DNA from: Streptomyces triticisoli
GTDB taxonomy: Bacteria; Actinomycetota; Actinomycetes; Streptomycetales; Streptomycetaceae
Direction: 5' to 3'
Assembly: GCF_003270085.1 (NCBI RefSeq)
Contig: NZ_QFDQ01000142.1
Span: 1 to 33,252, forward strand
DNA length: 33,252 nucleotides
Below, in pieces: positions 14,577 through 22,080 of the stretch (its first letter is position 1; each line of letters begins with the position of its first letter). Position numbers and translations under genes: made by a program. Under the pieces are notes generated by a model. The model was not told the DNA's origin. It saw only the letters and a program-made list of their open reading frames with translations, and ran no database searches.

Positions 14577-14792
14577 TCACCTGCGTACGTCCTCGGCCGT
14601 GTGCGGGCATGATCGGCCCTGACCGTGGCCGGTGAAGCGGGTCTCGTCCACGTGTATCAGACCGTGGTCCGCGTGATGGTCCAGCTCTTCCTGGATCTGC
14701 GCGACCATCACAGTTGCCGCGAAGTGCGTGCCGAGCCGGTACTCACGGGCGATACGGTCCCCTTCCAGGGACCGTCCGGGCAGCTCGCGCAA
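14577..14792 (-). pseudogene. Unrecognised fragment
   Basis: A 71-codon minus-strand frame reads as real protein (GDRIAREYRLGTHFAATVMV, then AQIQEELDHHADHGLIHVDE). An HTH-like or transposase-derived segment is possible. There is no ribosome site at the first ATG; the preceding 60 nt contain an ATG (MPVGTLSRKDIEEP) in another frame, suggesting a frameshifted longer gene. I cannot assign a family. The region 14400-14576 before it holds nothing I can recognise. Confidence 0.3.
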
Positions 14793-14882
14793 CCGGTTCC
14801 TCGATGTCCTTCCGCGACAGCGTCCCTACGGGCATGGCGGGACTTCCTCGGGCCTTCCGTGCGGTGAGGGTACCGTCAGGGC

Positions 14883-15686
14883 ATGTCAACTGCCGTTCTG
14901 GGCAATTCAATAGGTCCGCTGCTCCGTGGCTGGCGGGAGCAGCGGAGGCTCAGCCAGCTGGAGCTGGCGCTGCGTGCCGACTCCTCCGCCCGGCACATCA
15001 GCTTCATCGAGACGGGCCGGTCCCGTCCGAGCGAGGAGATGATCCTGCGGTTGGCCGAACATCTCGATGTCCCGGTCCGGGAGCGCAACGTCCTGCTGCT
15101 GGCGGCCGGTTACGCCCCGCGTTACGCCGAGACCCCGCTGCACGATCCGGCGCTCAGCTCACTGCGCAGGGGCATCGAGCTGCTGCTGCAGGGCTACGAA
15201 CCGTACCCGGCGCTGGTCGTCGACGGGACGTACAACGTCGTCGCCGCCAACCGAGGAATCATGATGATGCTGGACGGGGTGGCGGAGCATCTGCTTGCCC
15301 CGCCGCTGAACGCCATGCGGCTCACACTGCACCCGCAGGGAATGGCGCCGCACATCCGCAATCTGCGGGAATGGCGCGGACATCTGCTGGCCCAGATGGA
15401 GCGTCAGATCGCACTGGCCAGGTCCGAGGCGCTGCGCGCGCTGTACGACGAGGTGGCCGCTTATCCGCTGCCGGAGACCGGGAACCACAGCAGCCACCCA
15501 AAGGAATCCACTCCGTACTTCGCACTCCCGCTCCAGCTCGAGCACAACGGCCGGACCCTGTCCTTCATCTCGTCCATCTCAACCTTCAACACTCCGATGG
15601 ACGTGACAGTCGCCGAGCTGGCCATCGAGACGTTCCTCCCGGCCGACTCGGCGACAGTCGAGTACCTGCAATCCCTCAAGCCGTAG
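14883..15686 (+). CDS. XRE regulator with MmyB-like ligand-binding domain
   Basis: A 267-residue regulator. Residues about 12-66 are an XRE helix-turn-helix (LRGWREQRRLSQLELALRAD, SSARHISFIETGRSRPSEEM), followed by the MmyB-like domain (about 100-260) with its hallmarks: PALVVDGTYNVVAANRG, the MRLTLHPQGMAPHI segment and a C-terminal TPMDVTVAELAIETFLPADS. MmyB-type domains are thought to bind fatty-acid-like ligands and often control adjacent dehydrogenase or small-enzyme genes. It lies between two genes that share an upstream dyad (13701 and 16204) and is a candidate to bind it. It converges with the membrane gene by 11 nt. Confidence 0.92.
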   Translation: MSTAVLGNSIGPLLRGWREQRRLSQLELALRADSSARHISFIETGRSRPSEEMILRLAEHLDVPVRERNVLLLAAGYAPRYAETPLHDPALSSLRRGIELLLQGYEPYPALVVDGTYNVVAANRGIMMMLDGVAEHLLAPPLNAMRLTLHPQGMAPHIRNLREWRGHLLAQMERQIALARSEALRALYDEVAAYPLPETGNHSSHPKESTPYFALPLQLEHNGRTLSFISSISTFNTPMDVTVAELAIETFLPADSATVEYLQSLKP

Positions 15687-16095
15687 TGGCACGCAGCGAG
15701 AGGAACTGGAGCACACCGAAACCGGCGACGGTCATGGCCTGCACGGGGATCCAGACGGCACCCGCGGTCGTCGGCGAGAACCAGGCGACCATCGCGACGA
15801 TGCTGAGCACGGCCCACAGCACATTGGCGTCGATGACCGCCTTTACGGCGAGGGCCGGCGGCTGCTTCCGCGTGGCGAGGAAGCCGACCCCCGCGGCGTA
15901 CAGCACCAGGAAGACGCCGAGTTCGAACAGCAGACCGGATCCGATGCCGAGCAGGTTGCCGACCGGCTTCGAGTCGATCAGGTAGACCAGTCCGTTGGCA
16001 CCGGTGACGACGGCGTCGAGGGCGAGGAAGCGGCGCAGCATGGTCTGCGGGCGGTCGGTGCGGGAGAGCGCGCCGAGCAGGGTGGTGGCGGACAT
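15676..16095 (-). CDS. Four-helix integral membrane protein
   Basis: A 139-residue protein with four hydrophobic helices (FLALDAVVTGANGLVYLI; GSGLLFELGVFLVLYAAGVG; VIDANVLWAVLSIVAMVAWF; AVWIPVQAMTVAGFGVLQFL). It starts at 16095 behind GGAGG (9 nt). The early D-A-V-V-T-G-A-N-G-L segment in helix 1 recurs in small Streptomyces membrane proteins of unknown role. No transport motif is seen. The promoter region carries dyad copy 2 (16204-16226), linking it to the SnoaL-like gene. Its 3' end overlaps the XRE gene end. Confidence 0.8.
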   Translation of the reverse strand: MSATTLLGALSRTDRPQTMLRRFLALDAVVTGANGLVYLIDSKPVGNLLGIGSGLLFELGVFLVLYAAGVGFLATRKQPPALAVKAVIDANVLWAVLSIVAMVAWFSPTTAGAVWIPVQAMTVAGFGVLQFLSLRATTA

Positions 16096-16203
16096 ACCGA
16101 TCAGCCTCCGTCGAGGTTGAAAACGCTGGTCAGGGCGGAGTGTCCGGGCGGAGTGCGCCGCCCGGGCCACGGTGGCTCCCACCTTGCCCGGTTCCGCACG
16201 AAG

Positions 16204-16226
16204 GGTCGATTACCACTGAGGTAATG
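16204..16226. promoter_or_regulatory. Operator-like dyad, copy 2
   Basis: GGTCGATTAC-CACT-GAGGTAATG, with perfect arms ATTACC/GGTAAT and a 5-nt spacer, is nearly the same as 13701-13723. It lies 109 nt upstream of the membrane protein start. The IS3-type remnant starts right after it, so whatever once lay on the far side is gone. Confidence 0.6.
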
Positions 16227-16240
16227 AAGCAGGTCAGGCC

Positions 16241-16397
16241 ATGGATGCCGAACCGGTCCGCTGTCCGCACTGCGATCTTCGAGTGGATCGAGAGCTGGCA
16301 CAACATACGAAGGCTGCACAGCAGCCTCGGCTACCGCAGTCCCGCCGAGTACGAAACCATCCTCGCGGCCTGACCACCACACCAAGGGTGTCTGTCA
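16241..16397 (+). pseudogene. IS3-family transposase, C-terminal remnant with IS end
   Basis: The plus strand encodes the end of an IS3 OrfB integrase: NRSAVRTAIFEWIESWHNIR, RLHSSLGYRSPAEYETILAA and a stop at 16373, covering the last helix after the catalytic Glu region. The following bases to about 16397 (ending GGTGTCTGTCA) look like the IS right terminus with the usual CA end. The left part of the IS is missing. It abuts the truncated integrase gene, whose catalytic half it removed. Confidence 0.8.
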
Positions 16398-16879
16398 AAG
16401 CGGAGCAAGCTCACCTTGCCCCAGGCGTCCCGCAGGATGGCCCTGAGGGTGCGGAAGGTGTTCACCTGGTTTCCGCGACCGACCCCGTCCGCCTCCAACT
16501 CGCCCAAGAAGCGCTCGACCACGATCGGCGTGATCGAGTTCAGCTTCCGTGATCCGAGACGGGGGATGATGTGGTCGTTGATGGAGCTGTCGACGTGCCG
16601 GCCCGTGGAGTACTCCGTCACCCTGCGCTGCCGGGGCCGCCGCTGCTTCGCGTATTCCGCGACCGTCTGCTGACCGAGTTCCCGGCGGGCCTCGGCAACG
16701 GACGGCGCCGTCCTCTTTTTCTCCGCGTAGATCTGTGTGAGGCGCTCGATCGCGTCGTCCTGCGTGCTGAAGCCGGTCTCTTCTCGCTGCTTGCCGAGAG
16801 CGTCCCTGAACCGAATCGTGTACGGGTGCGGGCAGCGAGTCGGCCTGGAACAACCGCACTTCTTGAAGAAGGACCCCAT
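16398..16879 (-). pseudogene. Phage/ICE-type integrase, N-terminal half
   Basis: Starting at ATG 16879, this has the actinobacterial integrase N-terminus MGSFFKKCGCSRPTRCPHPY, TIRFRDALGKQREETGFSTQ, then the SAM-like core-binding domain (TVAEYAKQRRPRQRRVTEYS, INDHIIPRLGSRKLNSITPI, FRTLRAILRDAWGKV). The catalytic domain (R-K-HxR-Y) is absent because the frame ends at the IS3 remnant at about 16397. An integrated element was probably once present here. Confidence 0.8.
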
Positions 16880-17056
16880 GCCACGGGCGAGCTGTCGAGC
16901 CACGCATCGAGTCTTCCGAGCAGCGCGCCGGGCGGCGCGGTAGACCCCTGCCACGGGTGCGGGCCGGCAGGCCGGGCACTGTCCGGCCTGATGCTGACCA
17001 TTTGCTGACCCGGACGCGGCGATCAGGGCTCTGACCTGCGGAAACACCCAACCGCT

Positions 17057-17145
17057 AGATCTTGGACTTGAACATGGTGCGCAGCATCGAACTACTCCCG
17101 AGACCAGGCTCCCTGCCTGCGTTCTTGCAGGTCAAGGGCTGTTTT
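17057..17145 (-). pseudogene. panD leader plus first ten codons
   Basis: The minus strand carries the panD-type leader (CTTGACCTGCAAGAACGCAG, then GCAGGGAGCC), an ATG at 17095 and MLRTMFKSKI, nearly identical to the PanD N-terminus, followed at once by a stop in foreign sequence. The truncation is exact at codon 10, just before HRAT. The integrase remnant lies on the downstream side. Confidence 0.75.
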
Positions 17146-17619
17146 AATCCGCTGTGGGGGGCTCGGAGCCGTTGCCGGTCCCTGCGCTGTCCCACCACGA
17201 ACGGGCGGCGCCAGCCTACGCAACAGGCTGCGAGGACGTTCGTGACCGTCGCCACAGCGAGGTGCTCGCCCGTCCCGGCAACAGCCGAGCAGCGTCATGC
17301 GGAGCGGACGATCAGGGCCGCACCAGGCCGGGGGACGTGTCCAGTTGTGATCGATCCGTGGGACCGGCTCCCGCACAGGGGCCGACCGGGGCCCCTTGTG
17401 CGGGCCGTCCGGCCCCTGGCCGCGGTGCCTCCGTCGCCGAACACTTGGGGGGAAGGCGGAGGGAGCTTCGCGCGGCCGGCCCGGGGCCCGGCCGCCCCAG
17501 CGGGTGCGTCACCGGACTCGCTGCCGGCCCAGGTTGCTGCCCGACGCAGGTACCGGCGGTGCCCCGCCGCCGCGCCGCGCGACGCAGGTGCGCGCGTCGG
17601 CTCATCCCCGAGGACTGTC
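17146..17619. promoter_or_regulatory. Upstream region of the P-type ATPase, with strong inverted repeat
   Basis: No gene is recognised here. At 17370-17404 a long dyad, CCCGCACAGGGGCC and GGCCCCTTGTGCGGG, has a 6-nt centre (GACCGG) and one bulged T. It includes GGGCC-N6-GGCCC, a relaxed form of the DosR-like box. Just before it, GGGA-N5-TCCC (17360-17372) is a weaker dyad. Either could regulate the ATPase 215-260 nt downstream, or the long hairpin could end transcription from the left. Confidence 0.4.
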
Positions 17620-19974
17620 ATGCACCGCGTCGAGCGTTCGGATCGCTTCACCCCGGAAGAGCCGGTACCCCGCCCGGCCGCGGCGCCGACGGCGGCCTCC
17701 AGGCTCGAACCCGCCCTGCTGGCCATCACCGCCTCGGCCCTGACGGCAGGGGGCATCCTCTGGCTGCTCGGTGACGTCGCAGCGGCCGATCTGTGCTGGG
17801 CGCTCGGCACGATCGCCGCCATCGGTCCCGCGGTCGGCTGGGTGCTGACCGAGCTGCGCCACGGGCGGGCCGGCGTGGACCTGATCGCGGTCCTGGCGCT
17901 CGGCGGCACCCTGGCGGTCGGCGAGTTCCTCGCCGGGGCTCTGATCGGCCTGATGCTGGCCACCGGCCGCACGCTGGAGGCCGCCGCCCAGCGGCGGGCC
18001 TCCCACGACCTGCGCGCACTGCTCGAACACGCGCCCCGCACCGCCCGCCGACGCACCGGCGCGGAGATCCGCTCCGTGCCCCTCGCCGAAGTCGCGGTCG
18101 GTGACCTGCTCGTCGTCGGCGCCGGCGAGGTCGTCCCGGTCGACGGCCAGGTGGTGGACGCCACCGCCGTGCTCGACGAGTCGGTGCTCACCGGGGAGTC
18201 CGCGCCCGTGGAACGGGTGCGCGGCCAGACCGTGCGCAGCGGTGTCGTCAACGCGGGCGGTGCCTTCGACCTGCGGGCGACCGCGACCGAGCAGGACAGC
18301 ACCTACGCCGAGATCGTCCGGCTGGCCCGGCAGGCGGGCGCGGAGTCGGCGCCGGTGGTCCGCCTGGCCGACCGCTACGCCGCCTGGTTCCTGCCCCTGT
18401 CGGTGGCGGTCGCGGGACTGGCCTGGCTGCTCAGCGGGTCCGCGCTGCGGGCGGTGGCGGTGCTGGTGGTCGCCACGCCCTGCCCGCTGCTGCTCGCCGC
18501 CCCGGTGGCGATCGTCTCCGGGCTGTCCCGGGCGTCCCGGCTGGGCGTGGTGGTCCGTGACGGGGGCGCGCTGGAACGCCTCGGGCGGGCCCGGACGCTG
18601 CTGCTGGACAAGACCGGCACCCTCACCGGCGGCCGCCCGCGCGTCCTCGACGTGACCGCGGCCCCCGGATGGAAGCCCGCCGAGGTGCTGCGGCTGGCGG
18701 CCACGGTCGACCAGTACTCGCCGCACGTCCTGGCCCATGCCATCGTCGACGCGGCGCGCGAGCGCGGGCTGGAACCCTTGGTGGCCACGGACGTGGCGGA
18801 GGAGGCCGGCCGGGGGGCGTACGGCGTCGTCGAGGGCCGCAGGACGGCCGTCGGCCGGCTGAGCCCCGGTACACCGGTCCCGGAGTGGGGCCGGGAGACG
18901 GAGAACCGGGCGCTGCTGGACGGCGCCGCCCTCGCCTGGCCCACCGTCGACGGCGTCCCCGTCGGCGCGGTCCTGCTGCGCGATCCGCTGCGCCACGACG
19001 CGCCCCGGACACTGCGCCGGCTGCGTACGGCGGGCATCGGGCGGATCGTGATGCTCACCGGCGACCGGCCCGAGCCCGCCCGCGAGATCGCCGCCGTGCT
19101 CGGACTCGACGACGTACGCGCCGAACTCACTCCCGCCGACAAGGTGGCCGCCGTCCGCGCGGAACGCGAGCACGCGGTCACCGTGATGGTCGGCGACGGC
19201 GTGAACGACGCGCCCGCGCTCGCCGCCGCGGACGTCGGGGTGGCGATGGGGGCGCGGGGTTCCACCGCCTCCTCCGAGGCCGCCGACGTCGTCCTCACCA
19301 CCGACCGGGTGGACCGGCTGGCCGACGCCACGGCGATCGCCGTGCGGGCGCGCCGCATCGCCGTGCAAAGTGCGCTCGGCGGCATGCTGCTGTCCCTGGC
19401 GGCCATGGGTGTGGCCGCGGTGGGACTGCTGCCGCCCGCCGCCGGCGCCCTGCTGCAGGAGGGGATCGACGTGGCGGTCATCCTCAACGCGCTGCGCGCC
19501 CTGCGCGTGGACCAGGCGGCCCGGCCGGCCCTCGACCCCGCCGCCGAGGCCCTGATCCATCGCTTCGCGGCCGAGCACGAAGACCTGCAGGACGTACTGC
19601 AGGCCGTACGCGGCGCCGCGGCCCGGCTCTCGGCTCCCGGCGACGGCGCGCAGGCCCTGGAGTCGGTCCGCGAGGTCCACCGGCTGCTCACCGAACAACT
19701 GCTGCCGCACGAGTACGCCGAGGAGCACGAGCTCTACCCGGCCCTCGAATCCACTCTCGGCGGCCCCGAGGCGACCGCGACCATGAGCCGCGCCCACGCG
19801 GAGATCGAACGGCTCGCCCGGCGGGTGGCCACACACCTGTCGCTCGCCGACGCGCAGGGCGCACTGGCTCCCGAGCAGCTCGAGGACCTGCGCGCCTGCC
19901 TGTACGGCCTGCACACCGTCCTGCGGCTGCACTTCACACAGGAGGAGGAGAGCTACTTCTCACTCGCTCCGTGA
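17620..19974 (+). CDS. P1B-type heavy-metal ATPase fused to a hemerythrin domain
   Basis: A 784-residue protein. The ATPase core spans about residues 30-620: paired helices, the actuator loop TGES (191-194), the membrane motif TPCP (286-289), phosphorylation site DKTGT (D330), a nucleotide domain with SPH in place of SEHP, and GDGVNDAP near 525. No N-terminal metal-binding domain (CxxC) is present. Residues about 643-784 form a hemerythrin (HHE) four-helix domain with His/Glu ligands (HRFAAEHEDL, LLPHEYAEEHELYPALE, LHTVLRLHFTQEEESYF). The TPCP motif leaves the transported metal uncertain; the hemerythrin part may sense O2, iron or redox state. The start at 17620 has GAGGA upstream; longer frames lack a ribosome site. 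It stands alone and converges with a small gene. Confidence 0.92.
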   Translation: MHRVERSDRFTPEEPVPRPAAAPTAASRLEPALLAITASALTAGGILWLLGDVAAADLCWALGTIAAIGPAVGWVLTELRHGRAGVDLIAVLALGGTLAVGEFLAGALIGLMLATGRTLEAAAQRRASHDLRALLEHAPRTARRRTGAEIRSVPLAEVAVGDLLVVGAGEVVPVDGQVVDATAVLDESVLTGESAPVERVRGQTVRSGVVNAGGAFDLRATATEQDSTYAEIVRLARQAGAESAPVVRLADRYAAWFLPLSVAVAGLAWLLSGSALRAVAVLVVATPCPLLLAAPVAIVSGLSRASRLGVVVRDGGALERLGRARTLLLDKTGTLTGGRPRVLDVTAAPGWKPAEVLRLAATVDQYSPHVLAHAIVDAARERGLEPLVATDVAEEAGRGAYGVVEGRRTAVGRLSPGTPVPEWGRETENRALLDGAALAWPTVDGVPVGAVLLRDPLRHDAPRTLRRLRTAGIGRIVMLTGDRPEPAREIAAVLGLDDVRAELTPADKVAAVRAEREHAVTVMVGDGVNDAPALAAADVGVAMGARGSTASSEAADVVLTTDRVDRLADATAIAVRARRIAVQSALGGMLLSLAAMGVAAVGLLPPAAGALLQEGIDVAVILNALRALRVDQAARPALDPAAEALIHRFAAEHEDLQDVLQAVRGAAARLSAPGDGAQALESVREVHRLLTEQLLPHEYAEEHELYPALESTLGGPEATATMSRAHAEIERLARRVATHLSLADAQGALAPEQLEDLRACLYGLHTVLRLHFTQEEESYFSLAP

Positions 19975-20058
19975 CGCGTGGTAGGAGGCCCATAGCAGGA
20001 GCCCCGTGGCGGGAGCCCCGTGGGAGGAAGGGATGTGCCCGGACCCTCCGTCGCCGCG

Positions 20059-20211
20059 TCACTGCCAGGTCGGGCGTTCCTGTTCCCCGTCGGCGACCTC
20101 GTACGTCCTGGTCCAGGTGGCCCCGCAGCCGCAGCGGGAGTGCTCGACCAGTTTTCCTTCTTCGGACACGCTCAGCTGCTGACTGAGCCGTACGTGTACA
20201 TGATCGCCCAT
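20059..20211 (-). CDS. Small hypothetical protein with a Cys-x-Cys motif
   Basis: A 50-residue product (MGDHVHVRLSQQLSVSEEGK...) with two predicted strands and SRCGCGATWTRTYEVADGEQ near the end. The Cys pair could bind metal, but two cysteines alone are not a zinc ribbon. The ATG at 20211 was chosen for its ribosome site (GGAAAG). The frame is open to a TTG at 20310, which would give 83 residues. No family is recognised. Confidence 0.5.
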   Translation of the reverse strand: MGDHVHVRLSQQLSVSEEGKLVEHSRCGCGATWTRTYEVADGEQERPTWQ

Positions 20212-20455
20212 GAGGAACTGCTTTCCATCGGTGTCCGGAATTTCCTCATCGTGACGGCTTGTGTCCCGCACGGCAATGCCGTAGCTCACACACTTCGCGG
20301 GCACCGTCAAAGGCCGTGTGCGGCGATCATCCGGGGGACTGCGACCGTGTCAGAGGCTTCCGGGGTGCCCGGCAGGGACGTTCGGCTCTGGTGACGCGCA
20401 CGGATCGCGCGCACCGTGGGAAGCAGCGGGACACCTTCGTACGGGAGTGATCACG

Positions 20456-20713
20456 ATGGAAGCCAAGCACTGGACCGTGCAGATCTACATCACCGAGGAC
20501 GGCGACGAGACACACGCACGCGCCGTGCTCACCACCCGCGACACTTCGGCGGTCACGGGCCGGGGCGTGGCCCGGCGCAACCCGATCGACCGGCCGGTAC
20601 CGGAGATCGGCGACGAACTGGCCGCGAGCCGGGCCCTGGAGGACCTCGCCATCCGGCTGCACGACGTGGCCGCCGACGACATCGTCGACATGGCCGGCCC
20701 CGTTCGGGCGTGA
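20456..20713 (+). CDS. DUF1876 domain protein (dsRBD-like fold)
   Basis: An 85-residue protein with the whole DUF1876 domain: KHWTVQIYITEDGDETHARA, a central RDTSAVTGRGVARRNPIDRP and PVPEIGDELAASRALEDLAI, ending HDVAADDIVDM. The fold is beta-alpha like a dsRNA-binding domain; relatives in mycobacteria (Rv2632c type) are hypoxia- or stress-associated, but the function is unknown. The ATG at 20456 has GGGAG 8 nt upstream. A partial DosR-like half-site (GGGAC-TGCG) sits at 20335. Transcription ends at the strong hairpin 20744-20779. Confidence 0.9.
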   Translation: MEAKHWTVQIYITEDGDETHARAVLTTRDTSAVTGRGVARRNPIDRPVPEIGDELAASRALEDLAIRLHDVAADDIVDMAGPVRA

Positions 20714-20743
20714 GACGACGCGGGGTCGACAGCCCCGTCCCAT

Positions 20744-20779
20744 GGTCGCGCCACCGGCACGAATGCCGGTGGCGCGACC
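20744..20779. terminator. Bidirectional terminator hairpin
   Basis: A perfect 16-bp stem (GGTCGCGCCACCGGCA and its complement) closes a CGAA tetraloop between the convergent ends of the DUF1876 gene (20713) and the SHOCT gene (20799). There is no U-tract, as is common in Streptomyces. Confidence 0.9.
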
Positions 20780-20798
20780 CGTGTCCACGGTCGGAGGT

Positions 20799-21077
20799 TC
20801 AGCGCCCGGCCCAGTCGGAACCCTTCCGGAGGATGTCCAGCCGGCGCCGGTACTCGTCCTCCTCGATCTCCCCGCGGGCGAAGCGTTCGGCCAGCAGTTG
20901 TTCGGGAGTGGGGCGTCCGGGGCCGCCGTGCGCGGGCGGTTGCCCGGAGCCGCGGTTCAGTGCGCGGAAGAGGAGCACGCCGACAGCGATCAGCAGCGCC
21001 CAGAACAGCAGCGTCCCCAGGCTCATGGCGAACCAGCCCCAGCCGGGCCCGCCGTGCGGAAACCAAAACATCGTCAT
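20799..21077 (-). CDS. SHOCT-domain small membrane protein
   Basis: A 92-residue protein with one membrane helix (LGTLLFWALLIAVGVLLFRA) after a Trp/Gly-rich start (MTMFWFPHGGPGWGW), then a flexible Gly/Pro linker and a C-terminal SHOCT motif (TPEQLLAERFARGEIEEDEY, RRRLDILR). SHOCT is a short oligomerisation motif common in actinobacterial membrane proteins. The start at 21077 has AGGAA upstream. A decayed USP gene lies just upstream on the same strand and may have been its operon partner. Confidence 0.85.
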   Translation of the reverse strand: MTMFWFPHGGPGWGWFAMSLGTLLFWALLIAVGVLLFRALNRGSGQPPAHGGPGRPTPEQLLAERFARGEIEEDEYRRRLDILRKGSDWAGR

Positions 21078-21149
21078 CACCCATTTCCTGGCGTGCTCTG
21101 CTGTCGCATCCGCGGCCGTCCCACCCGCGCCGACCCGATCGCCACCGGA

Positions 21150-21360
21150 CACCGCGCGGGATGCTCGGTCCTTGTCCGCCCCGCGGGGCGCTCCGCACCG
21201 CCCGTGGGCGCAGGACCTTCGTAGCGCTCCCACCGGGAGGCGTACCCCAGCCGCGGCGGCAGACCGTGCCGGGCGGCCCCGTCCACCGCCCGGTCGCCCG
21301 GTCGACCGCCGTCGGGCTCGCATCGGATCCGTCGACGCCCACGACCAGGGGAAGCTCCAC
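21150..21360 (-). pseudogene. Universal stress protein, frameshifted and truncated
   Basis: The minus strand starts like an actinobacterial USP (VELPLVVGVDGSDASPTAVD, GTG at 21360), then shifts frame and continues as AARHGLPPRLGYASRWERYE and GPAPTGGAERPAG, matching the normal USP order. It stops near 21150 without the ATP-binding loop. About 70 codons remain. The promoter-side dyad with a DosR-like box at 21447-21460 is still present 87 nt upstream of the start. Confidence 0.7.
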
Positions 21361-21427
21361 CCTTCCCACTGCCTTCCGCCCGGCTGCCACCTCGCACGGC
21401 AGGAGAACTCCCTGTCACCGTCTCACT

Positions 21428-21468
21428 CCCCACCAGGGCCGCATGAGGGCCGTTCGGCCCTGGTGGGG
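21428..21468. promoter_or_regulatory. DosR-like box inside a longer palindrome
   Basis: GGGCC-GTTC-GGCCC at 21447-21460 is a 5-4-5 box. It overlaps a larger perfect inverted repeat with 13-bp arms: CCCCACCAGGGCC (21428-21440) and GGCCCTGGTGGGG (21456-21468). It is 87 nt upstream of the USP pseudogene and about 620 nt upstream of the phosphofructokinase gene. Confidence 0.6.
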
Positions 21469-22080
21469 CAGTGGTCCATGTGATGTGCTGTGGATGACGG
21501 GAAGGACTGAGGAGGACGCGGAGCAACGGCTAGCACCGCGCACCGCGCAATCAGGATCCGCGAGAAGCGGATGGTCCTTCCCGTCCCGTCATGCCGGGCC
21601 CCCGTCGCGTACCGTGCCGGGCGGTCCCGGCGTTGTGCTTCGCGGCCCTCCGGCGAAGCACGTCGCGGATGGAGCGCTTCGGCCTTCTCCGGCGGGACCC
21701 CTCTCGCCCAGGTGGCGGGTTCCGGATCCGCGGGGCGCGGCGGTACGCCCACACCCCTCCACACCCCCTCATGCAGCCGCAGCTGCTGTTCGGTGAGGGC
21801 GAGTCGGCCGGGTTCCGCCGCGGGCCTGCCGCACGAGGGCGGCCCTGCGCGTCGGACCGGGGACCGTCGGGACCCGGTGATTTCGATGTCCGGACGGCAC
21901 GGCGGGCGAACCGCTTGGATCCTCATGCCCGTCGAGTGGCCGTCGAATGGCCGTCGAGTGGCCACTGCGGATCGAACGGAGGGAGGCTGGAGGGAAGCGG
22001 CCGGTGTACCCCGACAGCCGTTTTCGATCGCCGAGAAGGCCGCAAGCAGACGGACCGGCCAACGGAACGGGAGGAAGCAC
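21469..22080. other. Long leader or intergenic region before pfkA
   Basis: No gene is recognised in about 610 nt. It holds an 11-bp tandem repeat (GTCGAGTGGCC, three copies with one variant base, 21931-21963). The frame of pfkA is open through much of it by chance, but only the ATG at 22081 has a ribosome site (GGGAGGAAG). It may contain a long 5' UTR or eroded genes. Confidence 0.4.

Noticed and set aside
12380..17145. tRNA-like attachment site near the panD leader repeats
   Set aside because: I looked for a T-arm (GTTCGANTC) and acceptor stem; TTCGA occurs once by chance next to the start codon and no cloverleaf forms.
17062..17619. 186-codon N-terminal extension of the P1B ATPase
   Set aside because: It would start at a codon inside the panD remnant and encode Arg/Ala/Pro-rich sequence; the ATG at 17620 has a ribosome site and a normal family start.
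17602..19932. 776-codon open frame on the minus strand opposite the P1B ATPase
   Set aside because: Same reason: antisense of a clear gene with all P-type motifs on the plus strand.
20335..20348. DosR-like box upstream of the DUF1876 gene
   Set aside because: Only the left half (GGGAC) matches; the right half ACCGT does not pair, so it is not counted as a site.
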